NCBI GenBank assembly: GCA_037176885.1
Contig: JAWWNJ010000008.1
Span: forward strand, 1,178,001-1,242,000
Reading direction: 5' to 3'
DNA length: 64,000 nucleotides
Source of the DNA: Favolaschia claudopus
Lineage: Eukaryota > Basidiomycota > Agaricomycetes > Agaricales > Mycenaceae
Made by a program: the position numbers and the translations under genes. Within the stretch, counting starts at the first letter, position 1; the number at the start of each line of letters is the position of its first letter. Positions 1-12,219 of the stretch are shown here, one piece after another. The notes under the pieces were generated by a model. That model was given only the letters and a program-made list of their open reading frames with translations, was not told the DNA's origin and ran no database searches.

Positions 1-3000
1 ATCCGAACCTTCTTTGCTTGTCAAAAGGTTCTTAAGCGAGGTGGAGAGGTGTTCCTGACCGTCACGGCGATGATTCGTTTCCCGCTCTCAGTGGATTTTA
101 GCATAAAAACCCTGCCGCTGGGTGAGTATTTGAATGAAATGGAAGGATACAAGCACTGATATTCGCCGGAATCCCAAAGTGTTCATCCTCTCCGACTCTC
201 GCAGCGGCAGCAAAGCTGCCTGACACATTGTGGCTCGCTCGTTAAGATATTCTGGGAGGACGATGAGTACCAACACGGGACACGTTCACAAACGGTAAGA
301 AAAGCGACGGAGGCCGGCGTCGAGGACGACATTTGATCGCCTGAAGTTGCCGCTCGCAATTGTTCACCGTTCGCATTCTGCCGACGCTGAGTAACGGCAG
401 AAGTGAAGTAACAAGTTGCCTCTTTCTCCCGCACCTCCCAGACTTTTCCTTCGACAGTACTAATGGCGACCCAGCTACGAGTACGCAACAGGCGGGAGAT
501 CCTCGTACGTTGAACCTTGTTAGAATATCTGAACTATCGGAGGCAAAAAAGGCTCACAATAATGAAGAATCTAAATTCAGAACCTAACGACCTCCCCACA
601 TTCCGCCCTTTCCGTTGCGTTTGACCAAGGTGACCCACATAGAGGGCGGTCGACCAAACGAGTAGGTATTGTCCGCATCTTTTAATTTTGCTTCTTCGAG
701 TTCTCATCTCTGAGCTTTGGGGTGAAGATTATTTGGAACGAGGAGAGAGGGACGGCGATTCTTGAAACACATACGTAGCTGCGATCAACGCCTGCATCAA
801 CGCGACAGACAGCGTCAAATGACTATCGGAATCTCCGGGCCTCGGTCCGGCGGTTCCCGAGCGACCGACGGGGCGCCCATTTGCGCCCATCCCAGTCAAG
901 GGCGGTACGCGGAGTGGAATCGCGCGCACTCCTCGGAGTCGGCGGCATCGGCGGGTCCTTGGGAGTATTAGCAGGCGCCCTCAATGCTCATCGGCATTTT
1001 TGCAAACTTCACAGAAACTGCCGTTTGAACAGCTTTCGGAATCAAATCCGTTGCTGAACCTGATCGGCAGAACATCACAGGCTGCTGCTACTCACTCTCT
1101 GTCTTGAATCGATGACGTTTAGGCTGATATCCGTTGAACTTCAGCGCCACTCACCGACAATCCAGCCAATCCCGTCAATACAGTGGTACCCCCGGTATCT
1201 CCGGATCCGAGTTTTGGTAGATGCGACAGCAGGCGACCGTGGCCTGACTCGCATCATCGCCTCGGACGAATGCGGAAGGTAGAGGACTTTTCAAACTTGA
1301 TTGTTTGTTCGCGTTATAGGGAGGTTACTACGTACCCGGTCAAGATGGGCCACTTTTATGGCGACGAGGGAGATGCACGACGGACATTCGGAGGGCCCGG
1401 GAGAGACGACGTAGTGGGGGAAACACTGAGGTGAAAGAAGTTGTAAGCTTCGAGCGACGAGAACGGTGGCTGTCTGTAGTCTGTAGATAAACAAAGATGC
1501 CGATAGTCAGTTGCAATATTCACTTCTGTCGGGGAAGTGCTATGTAAAGGCAGCAGCAAAGGTGAAATTCAACATGAAGCTGAGAACTACTACCGAGATG
1601 ATATCGACTTGCCGAGAACTCAATCTTGAGGGTGGTTGCTAGCGTAGGCGGGGGTTTTTTTTTTGAGCTGTATCTTGACCTCGGTATGACTCGCGCCAGG
1701 GGCTTGATGATGAATTCACAGAGGCGAAAGGAAAGTGAACAAAAGATCTTGCATTGTTCACGCGTGGCTACAGCTTTTATCAAAACCGAATAAAACATCA
1801 AACAGCAAGTTCAACATTACTCACGCATTCCACCAGATTCCACCTGCCCGTTCTGTTGAATTAATTCAGGGGCGACTACTCATGAGGCATCTATTTTCCT
1901 GCCGCTATGTTACTTTGAAAATGTGAACGAGAAAACTGAGAGAAATTGAAAGTTCAACAGCAAATTAAGGCCGCTGACTGCAGTGCGTCTGTGTGACTGA
2001 TTGGATTCAACTTTGAAATTATTTCGAATTCGAAAGTCTTATGCTTTCTTACCTTACTCAAATCTTTCCTGATCCCGCGCTCAATGATTTGTCCCAAATT
2101 TGTCCATCGACTTGTTTGGACACCAAAGTTGCGTTCTAGATATAGCATGACTAAACCGAGATTAACATCGCAGAAGCAGGTGGCAAAAGTCTACATACTA
2201 CCTCACGGCATTCGTTCCGTCACCCGCAAATTCGTAGAAGGATCGACAAGCTTGAATGAATCGAAAAACGTGAAAACCACGCGAGGTGGCGCCGGGCCGG
2301 GCTCTTTGAAGGCTAAAACTGGTAGAGTTGCGCCTGTTCGCGCATGGTCGATGCTTCGCTATTGTAGAGCGCAGGAGATGCGGATAGTTAGATAAAAACC
2401 AACTTGAAGCTTCCCGATATCCCAGCCTATTATCTGGCTCTGCATAATTGAGCTTCGGGCTTCTCGGTCATCGAACAGGGAGTCACTCGGCTCACTTGAA
2501 CGCGCATTGAAAATGCTACATACCTTCGAGTTCAACTTGGTAACATGCATCAAACCCTCAAAGGCATACACACCCCAGCAGACCTAAATATAACCTTCCA
2601 CCTCCCAGTTGAAACTGGGGGAAATGGCAACCAGGGAGATGAGAACATCGAGACAGACCAAGCGGGAACTGTATCAGATGAATGACTCAGTTCCTGTTCC
2701 CTGCGAGTATCTGCGCCAAAGGTTGAACCATCAGCTTTAGTGTAAGACATCAACCATATACCGTTGACATGAACGTAACCTCGAGATAACCGTTGATATC
2801 AAACATCCAAGCTCCAACATGACTTCGGAGAAGCAGGAGACTGTAGCACTCAGGTTATCCGAACCATCCAGTAGCATCCTATCGTTCATTCGCAAGAGAA
2901 GGAGCAGCGTATATATCGGCAGTGACAAGTTTCAAGACAAGGCTGCGGCAATACCATCAGCAGATGTGTCCTCTTGATTGAAGGGTTTCGATACCTGGAT

Positions 3001-3529
3001 GCCACGTTTCATCGCCTCCACAGATGTTGCAAGAACCCGGCGTCGACAGGCACAGACAAGGGACGGTAGGGGTACTATCAGAGCTGGCGCCTTCAAAAAA
3101 GAAAAACACAGATGAGAAGACGTTCTCATCAGCCGCCGTTGTATGATGGAGAGACGCGGTGACCTCGACCATGCATCATGAACTGCCACTGAGCAGAAGA
3201 GGTAAGCCGAATAGCGACTCGGAGGCACAGAAAATGGTGGAAAAAATCAAAGCCAGAACTCTATACGAAAGATTCGTTCGCGAACTTCGAGCACCTTCGT
3301 CCTAAGCGCTGACATGACCCGCATGGGAATCGCGTGGTAGGTGCCTTGCGAGTCAGTAAGTACTATGAGTGGCATCGTGGCACGGGGTAAGCAAACAACA
3401 TCGGTGTCACGGTCACAGACCGGATCACGGCGGGATACGTGACACTGTGACTTGCCTAATCTCCGCCTCCAACATCAGCCTGGCTGCCTGACCGCGTTCT
3501 GCCCACCGATATAGCAATTTTGGACAAAA
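1..3529. other. Gene-free stretch
   Basis: Both strands were read. The longest open frames are about 100 codons, overlap each other on both strands, lack recognisable motifs and do not join through plausible introns. The last few hundred bases must hold the promoter and 5' leader of the uridine phosphorylase gene. No convincing TATA box was found there. Confidence 0.5.
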
Positions 3530-5073
3530 ATGAAAGATACCTTGACCGACGCTAGTATGCTTACGTTCTATCTCGCTTGGACGATCGAAATCATGACTCG
3601 TGGCTTGTTGACTAGATTTTCCACGAACCGCTGATTTGCGAGTTTACCACCTTGGCTTGCGGCCAGGCGAGGTGGCGAACAGAATCGTACGTTTGCTATA
3701 GCTCGTACTGTCAGATGTTGAATGTTGCTTCATAGGTGACTGTCGGCTCGCCTTCCCGTGCGCGAACTGTGGCATCCCACTTCGATGCAATGCCGAAGCC
3801 CTTTGAGCTCGCCTCTGAGCGCGGATTTCTCACCATCACGGGGCGCTACAAGGGGGTCCCAGTGTCCGTGGTTAGCATCGGCATGGGCCACCCCAATGTG
3901 GACTTCTTCGTGCGCGAGGTGCGCGAATGTTTGAGTGGCGACATGCTCATAATTCGGTCAGTGCTATTTCGTGTTGGATATCAGCACTATCCATCCGCCG
4001 CAGTATCCTCGGCAGCGAATCTGATATATCGCCCAAGGCTAGGCTCATGTGGAGGTCTCATCGACGTACCAGTCGGCTCCGTTGTGGTGCCTACATCCTC
4101 CGTCGCGGTGGAACGCAATCTCGACTTCGACTTTGCAAGTGACGTGGGAAGCACAGAGAAGCCGTATAGAATCAGTAAACCTGTAAATCCTATGTTTTCG
4201 GACCTCGTCGCTTCTCCCGCACTTACATGCGTTGAACTTGTGAAAGGTGTTGGCAGATACAGAACTTCACAGTCAGGTGAGTTGTGCGCTGGGTAAATCT
4301 TCTTCCAATGTTTCTCACCACAATCCCAGGTACACAAGAGCCTCACCGCCGTGAAGCCACAACATTGGACCGCACCCATCATCGTTGGTACAACCAATGC
4401 GTCGGCTGACAGGCAAGTCAATTGCTACACGAGATGAGCTGAGCTCAAGACGTCCCTTATGTTAGCTTTTACTCCTCTCAGGGGCGACAGACTTCGTTTC
4501 CCGATCAGAATGAATACCTCATCGACCATCTGCAAGCATCAGTGCCACAACTGGCCACTTTTGAGGTGCGTTGAATATGTCGACCCTTGAACGAATTAAT
4601 ACCCTCACTAGATGGAGACCTTTTGGTTATATCATCTAGCTGCATGCTGGTCCGGGCGGAAGGGCAAGTCAGATAAAACCGACGCGCCACCTCTCGCGAC
4701 AGGCCCGGTTCAACCAACGACGTCTGAGCCGGCCACCGCGCACGCAGTCCCGAATACCCTTGCGGGCCATGAAACAGTCATCCGCGCCGCTGCTGCACAG
4801 ATGGTCTTTGCTGCACGCGCTTCGCGAGATTTCATTACCCCAGACCAGGTCAGCGTCTTGGAAGAATGGACAGCAAAGGTGTGTCCCGAAAATCTCTTTG
4901 TGTTGTTTTGGCCTTGTCAATCATGCAATTTTATATTAAGGGTGTCCTGGACGCATTAGTAGAAACTGATATTCCGACCACTGTATGTTGCACCTTCTTC
5001 CTGTTCTGTCTTGCCCTGACCAATCTAATTGTAGCGTATGCACGCTGAGGAAGGCAGTGTGTGGGCATTGTGA
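3530..5073 (+). CDS. Uridine phosphorylase (nucleoside phosphorylase family)
   Basis: This cytosolic pyrimidine-salvage enzyme splits uridine with phosphate into uracil and ribose-1-phosphate. Exons read: 3530-3554, 3616-3686, 3736-3956, from 4038, one ending 4412, 4466-4565, 4612-4878, 4941-4982, 5035-5073. The N-terminus MKDTLTDANFPRTADLRVYH runs into VTVGSPSRAR, the phosphate/ribose-binding start of the fold. LGSCGGL follows, then NASADSFYSSQGR and FEMETFWLYHLA. The FEMET segment is the nucleoside-contact motif of this family. The start is the only ATG that gives this N-terminus. One junction is uncertain: the exon from 4038 must end between about 4190 and 4280 to meet the frame that resumes near 4331. 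The intron at 4413-4465 has a GC donor (AG/gcaagt). The gene converges on the F-box gene 341 bases away. Family assignment is firm; substrate (uridine rather than another nucleoside) follows from family resemblance. Confidence 0.9.
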
Positions 5074-5414
5074 TTCAGATGGTTGTAGTTATATTGTAGA
5101 AGCTTCCTCTGTACCACAACTGTACATTGCAAAGGAATGTCAAAATCTGAGCGTTTCATGAGCGCCAATCTGTCGCTTTGTCGCTTGTACTTGGTGAAAC
5201 TTCTACCCGGTTCCGTCGGCCAACGCGAATACCGAACGAGGTGAACGATAGAGTCGTTGACACAGCCAAAGATTTGGCGACATAACCTCCGCGTTCCCCA
5301 TTTCACAACGTTACGGAAGGATTCCGCCTTGAACAAAGTTTAAGATTAACGTATTCTATCCTGCGCTTACGCCACCTCCTCGAGTCGCGACACCCACCTA
5401 GTCCTTCTGACCGT
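5074..5414. other. Spacer between convergent genes
   Basis: This 341-base spacer holds the 3' ends of uridine phosphorylase (+) and the F-box gene (-). I see no gene or repeat in it. Confidence 0.5.
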
Positions 5415-7460
5415 TCAACCACTGCTCCAGATAACATCCGCGACCCCGAGCAACTGCAGAGTCCGCGCCTCTTCCTGGCGAATGAGCACACAGTCTGCGA
5501 GTCGCACATAGCTGATGGGAATAGACCTGAACTCTTCGCCTACGAGACTGGAAGGTACCTGCGCTGAAGAGATATCAGGTACAGGACCATTGTGGCCGTG
5601 GCGACGGAGCTTCTTCATCGGACGAATGGCTCTACCCGCTACCCTGTTCTTTGCGCTGGCACCAGTCTTCGTGTCGTATGATCCTCCATTTCGCACCTCC
5701 ACGAGCTCAAGAAGCGAGTGAATACGAACGTCAGCGCAGCGTAAGAGGGCCAGCGCCTCGAGCCGCGGGCAAACATACCCCCCAACAGCGACCGAAGCCG
5801 GCTGTCGCAGCCCCTGCAGGAGCCTCTCAACACCTCCACACCCGTCCAGAGTCAACGAAACGAGGGCTGGGATGTACCCAAGCATCGCTTCCGCTTTCCC
5901 GAACTCTACAGAGATTTGAAAGCGGCAGATTGTGAGATGAGTGAGCAGCGGAAGGCGGGGGTCGCGAAACATGGACTCCAGGCGAGGGAAAGTGGGGAGT
6001 TGATCTCTGCTAGCGGTGTGCCGCGCCGAACCATCCACATGCGTGATCTCCAGAGTTTCTAGGACAGGGAACGAAAATCGACGCAGCAACGAGCCGATCG
6101 TGTCTTGGTGCCGACATTCCAGGGTCAGGTCTCGAAGAGAGCTGAGTTCGAGTACGCGGTTGCTTCCAAAGAGTTGAGATGTCACAGTGACAGAGTAACC
6201 TCGCAGGAGGAAGACGTTTGCGGTGGGAACAGGATATTCTTCGACTCCGATAAAGACTTTTTGAAGCGCCGGCACGTGGAAAAAGGAAAGGACGTGATGT
6301 ACATCGGGACCAAACGGATACGTCCAGTCGAGGATTTCGAGATGGAGGAGTTCGATGGGGTCCACGGGAAGATTGCGTGTTGTAGTGTGGACGACCTCCT
6401 GTCCGTTCAAATAAACATCCATGAATGGAACAGTATTCGTCAAGACCAGCTCCTGAAGTTTAGGCGTGCAGTTGAGAAATCGAAGGAGCTGGGACATGCG
6501 CAGCATGTACGAGCCAGGCCCTTCACTCGTGGCTTTCTTCGGGGGGAAACCTAATTCGAGAGCCTTCAGATTGGGGAGGAAGTATTTGGGAATATTGAAG
6601 AGGGGAAGTTTGACCAGACGCAGATAGATCAGGTTCATCATGGTCCCGGATCCTTGGAATATGGAAGGTATAAGGGAGGGTAGCGACTGGATGGGAAATT
6701 CAAGAGACACCAGCGAGAGCTCAAGATCCCGCAAGGACGAGAATTGGTTATCTGGATCCGTGAGAACGACGACGAGCCTCTGCATTGCTGCAGCGCGCGA
6801 TTGGAAAGCGATGCTTCGAATACGACGAATATCGTGGGCCAAATGAGATAATAAGCGTTCCGCTCGACGAGATTCATCCACAACACTTGTCGACTCTGGA
6901 GGAATGAAAACTATATCCAGCGGGACCTTTCCAGATCGCGCCAAGAAGGCAACGATGGGACGTGCATTCCACGATAGGCTTTGGAAAGAAATGCGACGCC
7001 ACATTTGGGATGTGGACAAAGAGATGCTGCGCCATGAGGAGCATACATGGGAGATGGTGACTGGAGCGCGATGATAGACCTCAGGAGAGCTGTGGCTCTC
7101 GGAGTCTGCTTCGGTAAACGTGACGAAGATATGGATAAGGAGTTCGGGAGGAAGCCAATTAATTGGCTGCCGCTCTTTGTGAAGTTCCTTTCTTTTCACC
7201 TCCAGCGCCAACCGCTCCACCGTGACTGAGACCTTCAAGCGCTGCATATCCGCCAAAATGCGTTCGAAGTCGGCTTCCCGAGCCCGAAGAATCTGAAGTT
7301 GCGCGTCCACAACATCAGCTTCCTTGTCGATAGAGCCGTTGCTGCGCCTGTTCATCAGGCAGGACTGAGAGTGAGAGGAGGAGGAAGAGTGTGTGGCACT
7401 CCGTGACGGCGATGCGGTCAGGCGATGACGTGATTTGTGACTCGACGCGCTTTTATGCAA
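5415..7460 (-). CDS. F-box-like domain protein
   Basis: A single-exon gene of 681 codons. F-box proteins usually link a target to Skp1/Cullin ubiquitin ligases; the target here is unknown. The N-terminus (residues 1-45) is rich in Ser, His and Arg. Residues about 47-95 form a charged heptad-like helix, likely a coiled coil. An F-box follows at about 100-150, beginning INWLPPELLIHIF and ending in CSSWRSISLSTSQMW, the usual helix pattern of this domain in mushroom fungi. The rest has regularly spaced Leu-rich segments (LRDLELSLVSL, LEILDWTY, LTHLTICRF) consistent with degenerate leucine-rich repeats for target binding. Mushroom genomes carry very many such genes. The chosen ATG is the first in the frame, and a string of stops precedes it. 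Function beyond the F-box cannot be read. Confidence 0.85.
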   Translation of the reverse strand: MHKSASSHKSRHRLTASPSRSATHSSSSSHSQSCLMNRRSNGSIDKEADVVDAQLQILRAREADFERILADMQRLKVSVTVERLALEVKRKELHKERQPINWLPPELLIHIFVTFTEADSESHSSPEVYHRAPVTISHVCSSWRSISLSTSQMWRRISFQSLSWNARPIVAFLARSGKVPLDIVFIPPESTSVVDESRRAERLLSHLAHDIRRIRSIAFQSRAAAMQRLVVVLTDPDNQFSSLRDLELSLVSLEFPIQSLPSLIPSIFQGSGTMMNLIYLRLVKLPLFNIPKYFLPNLKALELGFPPKKATSEGPGSYMLRMSQLLRFLNCTPKLQELVLTNTVPFMDVYLNGQEVVHTTTRNLPVDPIELLHLEILDWTYPFGPDVHHVLSFFHVPALQKVFIGVEEYPVPTANVFLLRGYSVTVTSQLFGSNRVLELSSLRDLTLECRHQDTIGSLLRRFSFPVLETLEITHVDGSARHTASRDQLPTFPRLESMFRDPRLPLLTHLTICRFQISVEFGKAEAMLGYIPALVSLTLDGCGGVERLLQGLRQPASVAVGGYVCPRLEALALLRCADVRIHSLLELVEVRNGGSYDTKTGASAKNRVAGRAIRPMKKLRRHGHNGPVPDISSAQVPSSLVGEEFRSIPISYVRLADCVLIRQEEARTLQLLGVADVIWSSG

Positions 7461-7662
7461 GACATCAATTTCAGTTTGAACTTGGGAAGAAGTTTTTCCT
7501 GTGAGCTCTGTAAACTACAATTACCGGAGGAATTAGTACATTATACATGCAGTCCGAACTGTACAAACGTAGGGAAGTAATACAATGTCTGTTCGCTACA
7601 GGTCCATCTTATTGTTCGAGTAAAATTCCGATGCTTTCCAGCAATTAACGCATAAGGACATA

Positions 7663-10009
7663 TCACTGAGCAGCCTTGATCAGATCTGCCGCTTTCTCCG
7701 CGACGCCGTACAACGTCGAAGCCAAATGCGCGCTGACTTGTATAGGCACAACCGACGCGTCTACGACCCTCACATTGGCGGTGTCATACACAATGAGATG
7801 TGCATCGACGACGCCACCGAGACTACGACGCATCATCGCGCATGTTCCGATCGGGTGCGCAACTGACGCGAAACCATTTTTTATCCAAGACTGCCATGCC
7901 GCGTCGGTACCGCGCTGGGAGTTGTCGGGTACGGCGCTTCCGGGTGTAGCCTCTCCAGCGGTAATGGAGCTCAATGGCGGGCTTGAGAGTATACGCCGAG
8001 AAAGGCGAGCGCCGGCTACTTGGACGTCAAGATCCATTGAAACCCCGAAGTAATTAACCTTGATAGCAGGTTGGGTGTATGCGTCTGTAGACTGCTAGCA
8101 GTTAAAAAACGAACTACGAAGGCAAAACAGATAAGAATACTTACAGTAATTTGAACAGTTCCTCGGCTGAAAGGCAGCAGCTGCCACATATCGATTCCCA
8201 GAGCACTAGACAGAAATTTGTCAGGATCATCATGAGTCTCGAGAGAAAATCTCGCACTTGGGGAAGCCGGTATCGAAAAACATCTCAACCACAGGTGCTG
8301 CAGGTCATCAGCAGAGTCATGTTACAACTATCGATGACGCTAACCATTCTTGTTAATTATAAGATCGGCTTGCACTTGATATATTTGCTGCAGAGCGCTT
8401 GCGGACAGCGCTGAACCAGCTTGCGAGGTAGCCCAAGCGGACAAGTTACCTTGTATCTGAGCGACCTTGCTGCTAGCCTCAGAGCCGAACAGCTGATAGA
8501 TGCTCGGATAAGCAATCGAGTCAGAGGGGCCTCGTCCGTTTGGATTGAAGCTCGACACAGCATTGGCACCAAGAGAGTTCATCGTCTGCTGAAGTTAGTA
8601 ATTTTCCTGTTACTTGGAATTAAATTTTCACCTGCTCTTGTAGGTTCTTTCCGACAGTTTTGAGATTGATCTGTGTCTGAATTCCGAGGGGACCAAGCAA
8701 GGCCGAGTCGCCGATGCCGGATTGTTGGAGAAGGACAGGAGACTTGACCTTGGTTCAGCTGCGGTTTTCTGGATGGAATGATTTCGTACCTGAATTGCAC
8801 CGGCGGCAACGATAACCTCCCGACGGGCATTAGCAAAGTACCTGTACTGGTTAGCATTCCAGTACACATATTCGACACCGGAAGCCTTGAGCGGTACGCT
8901 TCCAGGATTTGCCCACTTAATCTTCGTGACCTGGGAAAAATCAGAACGAGGAGAATCTGGCAGAGAAGGTAAGACACGTACGATATGACGCCCTAAGGTA
9001 ACCCAGTTCGTGCGCTGGCTCTCAACCGGCGTAAGATAGGCTTGGACAGACGATGAACGATGATCGGCATCGTGCCAATTGATGCTCTGTTACCGCTCAA
9101 AGTGGCGATCAAGAGAGATTAGAGACTACACTAACAAGGGGAGTATAGGCGACGCCTGAGGTACCGCCATTGATATCAGCCACATGAGAGATGCCTGAGA
9201 ATTCTTGAATACCGAGAGGCAGAATGAATGAGTCTGTACCGACCTGTAAGGTTCGTGATTGTGTTTATGAAGGCACCCTGCTGAGGGCCGCCATACATCG
9301 CATCGGGGAAAGTGACCTGTACGGGCCCAGAGGATCCGTGGTACGATGCTACCGACTGTGCGCCTTTGGCTGCTTGTTGTCCATTTGGTGCAGAGAATGC
9401 TTCAGCCTATTCCGTTCGTTATAAGGAATCGAATGAATTTGTAGCTCTCATTACGCACTTTCTTCATATAATTGAACAGTCCATTCCAGTTCCATCCGAC
9501 GCTTGATTCGTTGGTTTCAAGTAATGTAGACCAGGCATCAATCTGTGCGCTGGGTCCACGAGTCCATGCTCCCGCGTTGATGGAGGAACTTCCGCCGAGC
9601 GTCTTCCCTCTGAAAGTGTCCAATCAGGAGGTCGAAGCGATGGAACCTGAGGCTGTAGCAAAGTCGCTGCTTACCCGTGTATGACTTTCCCTTGTTCAGC
9701 TTTCCACGCCCAATCCAACGGACCATTGAAAGCCGCCCCGAAATTATAGATATCGTAAATCTCGGAGTCGGTACGATCGTCTTGCCCTGCTTCGATTAGC
9801 AGGACAGATATACTTGGATTCTCTGAAAGCCGTCCTGCAATTGTCATACCGGCCAGGCCGCCGCCGACAACGATATAGTCGAACGTGCTGCCATTGATAC
9901 CCACTGAGGAATAGGTGACGCCAGACACCCGTTTATGGAGATTGGGAACGGGAGAGGCCGAAGACGAGGAAGTAAGTGCTAGTACTGCTAGACAGGCAGA
10001 TAAAATCAT
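7663..10009 (-). CDS. Secreted GMC oxidoreductase (AA3, aryl-alcohol/glucose oxidase-like)
   Basis: An FAD-dependent alcohol or sugar oxidoreductase, predicted extracellular. Eleven exons (10009-9675, 9609-9459, 9406-9244, 9194-9136, 9086-8982, 8930-8790, 8742-8632, 8588-8345, 8297-8258, 8205-8145, 8094-7663) sum to 614 codons in phase. MILSACLAVLALTSSSSAS is a signal peptide, followed by an LHKR processing-like site. The FAD Rossmann motif is DYIVVGGGLAG near residue 45. GGSSSINAG is GMC signature 1, and GAIQSPVLLQQSGIG is signature 2. The C-terminal lobe has SVAHPIGTCAM with the catalytic His and SAHLASTLYG with the second active-site His. Such enzymes supply peroxide for lignocellulose attack in wood-decay fungi; the substrate here is unknown. 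Length (613 residues) is normal. A TATA box lies 34 bases before the ATG. Confidence 0.92.
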
Positions 10010-10042
10010 TCGATTTTGAGGACTCCGTCGGGAGTGAGCTTG

Positions 10043-10050
10043 CTTATATA
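10043..10050 (-). promoter_or_regulatory. TATA box of the GMC oxidoreductase gene
   Basis: On the minus strand the sequence reads TATATAAG, ending 33 bases before the ATG at 10009. At the usual TATA-to-start distance this implies a very short 5' leader. The call rests on motif and position only. Confidence 0.5.
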
Positions 10051-10417
10051 CTGTCCGAAGACTGATTCTAGAAGCGCACCACACAACGTCGAAAATGCCC
10101 AGATTCCAGCTCTAGACAGGGTCGCATTTCGTCGGCCATATTCGACTTCCTTGAAATATAACCGCTTTGAATGGTTGTGAGCTCCGGACACGCATGAGCA
10201 ACTCAGCCAGTCCAACGGTCGACGGTCCATTGAACCCGCATCCGATAGCCTCTAGGTTCACTAAACGACGCCAGGCGCTGTGTTGATAGAGTGTTCCAGG
10301 GTCGAATGCCAGTGGCTGCCACTAACATCCAAACATCCAGGCAGCAAAACGTTGGCGAAAAGTCGACGAGACGAAAAGTTCGGAAATTCGAAGAGGCAGC
10401 CCAGGGCCGCCCAGGCC

Positions 10418-10488
10418 ATGGCCCAGAGCGAAACGGACTTTGCCGGTGTCTGTGACTAATGAGTCGGCTATCACCGAACAATTTGTAA
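10418..10488 (+). promoter_or_regulatory. Two overlapping upstream ORFs in the leader of the MYND gene
   Basis: A 13-codon ORF (10418-10459) and a 9-codon ORF (10459-10488) overlap by one base in a TAATG stop-start arrangement. A good donor (gtaagt, from 10492) and acceptor (ttcacag, ending 10534) downstream suggest a 5'UTR intron before the MYND start. Such uORFs could restrain translation of the main frame; this is inference. The rest of the 10010-10555 interval is the shared divergent promoter region with the GMC gene. Confidence 0.35.
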
Positions 10489-10555
10489 ACAGTAAGTAAC
10501 ACTTGAATAACTCTCTTTCTTTCTTCTTTCACAGCCTCCACGAGCTAGATCAAAT

Positions 10556-11907
10556 ATGCCCGGCCCAGGATTTGGTTGGGAAGGAATTACGGGTGTCGGC
10601 GGAGGAACTGTATCAAAGGAATCTCAAGCCAAGTCAGGGGTCCTTCGTACCAGTAGGGGAATCATTGACGCTCATGCCACTCAGCCTAAAACGCGGGCAA
10701 GACCTCCTTCGGATGAAGAAGCCCAAGCAGGCGATGCCATATTTTCTACGGGCCTTAGATCAAGATCCAAACAATCTTGACGCATGCGCGTCCTTTGCTT
10801 TGGGGTTCCCTCCAGATGTCGCCATCGAATTTTTGAAGCAGGCAGAACTCAAAGGTAATTTTCCGTGCAAAGACTCCTGCATATCTTCAGATCCTTGGTC
10901 CAGGTCGCCAAAATCTTCGAAGCATTCTGAGCCCAGATTGTTTCGAGCTAACCACAAAGTATGGTGCACCGCACTTCTGGGGAATTCTCGAGACGCGACC
11001 GTACATGCGTCTTCTGGGAACTCTAGTCCGTTGTTACGTGAATACAAAGAAATGGGAGGAGGCCGTGTATGTTGTTCGATTTAACTGCTCGTTGCGATTG
11101 TTGTCAACATTTTCAGCACCAACAATATCGAGATGTTGCGAATTTGCCAGTCAGACAACATGGGCCAACGTGCCTGGATGCCCGCACTCCTACTTCAAGC
11201 TGGGCGTCCTGCTGACGCCCTCTACTTTGCCCAACGCTGGCTCGAGACCGACGACACTCCCGAGGGTAGCGGGATTGATTTTGCTGAGCCGCGCCGCACA
11301 CCAATGACCGACGCAGAAATTGCGAAAATCAAACGTCTCTTGGATCTTCAGATGATATACTCCGCCGCCCTCGCTGCATTCATGCTGGACGGCGACACTC
11401 CTCTCGCTCGCCAGTATCTGCACATCGCTTCCAAGTTTCCTACCGTGCTCATCAAAGTTCTCCTGAGGTACAAGGAGCGCCGTAAGCTTTCTTCCTTTGT
11501 GGGTGAGATCAGCATACTCACCGCGATGTAGTTGACCTCGACACGCACCCAACGCGCAGCATGAATGGTCCGGAAGACGCCCGGGATCATTTATGGTTGG
11601 CACAAGATCTCTGGATGCAGGACGCCGTGTGGAATTGGGTTGACCACGATCCGTTCATCAAAGAGAAAGTTCTTCGCGAGTGCGGAAACACTGCGTGCAA
11701 GAAGAAGGAAGAGAAAGTCGGGCAATGGCGGCACTGTTCTGGTTGTAAGCGGGTAGGTGACTGCTCCACCTCAGTTCGTCCGAAGCGTGACGTGAATTTC
11801 AGCAATGGTACTGCTCTCGAGAATGTCAGAAGGCGCATTGGTCAGACCATAAGAAGCCGTGCAAGCAAATTCAACAGATGGAATCCATGAGTCCTATGTG
11901 GCAGTGA
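10556..11907 (+). CDS. MYND zinc-finger protein with TPR-like helices
   Basis: Exons 10556-10854, 10904-11066, 11117-11481, 11532-11752 and 11803-11907. The C-terminus is a complete MYND finger: CGNTAC, then HCSGCKR joined by splicing to QWYCSRECQKAHW and HKKPC. MYND fingers bind proline-rich partner peptides, often in transcription or signalling proteins. The middle is helical, with a TPR-like stretch near the N-terminus (KKPKQAMPYFLRALDQDPNN) and paired helices after it. The start is a problem. The ATG at 10556 gives a plausible N-terminus (MPGPGFGWEGIT), but the coding frame from about 10593 on (SAEELYQRNLKPSQG) is shifted by one base and has no upstream ATG. Either a one-base insertion near 10592 broke the gene or assembly, or translation starts at the in-frame ATG at 10674. 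Partner and role are unknown. Confidence 0.8.
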
Positions 11908-12219
11908 TCCACCCTGAAAGGAACGATATCTAGGCGCGATGAGCTCTTGCCGAAAGAAACATTAATTTTGTATAACCTGTTCATGTAGTTCTCAACTCTG
12001 TAATTCTACTATAGTGTCAACTTTTGGTTTTATCTTCGTTCAGAAATGTATTCGTAAATTTCGGAAACTTCCAGTGCAATTTACACTGTACAGCTCTTCG
12101 CAACCAGAGATCTCAACACCATGATTGTAAACAAGAAATGTGGATACAACAAAACCGCCCTTGTGAGTAAAAGTACAGTACATTTGAAACAATACATGCC
12201 GAATCGCATCTACAGCCCC
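11908..12219. other. Spacer between convergent genes
   Basis: This AT-rich 312-base interval holds the 3' ends of the MYND gene (+) and the HAD fusion gene (-). No gene seen. Confidence 0.5.
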
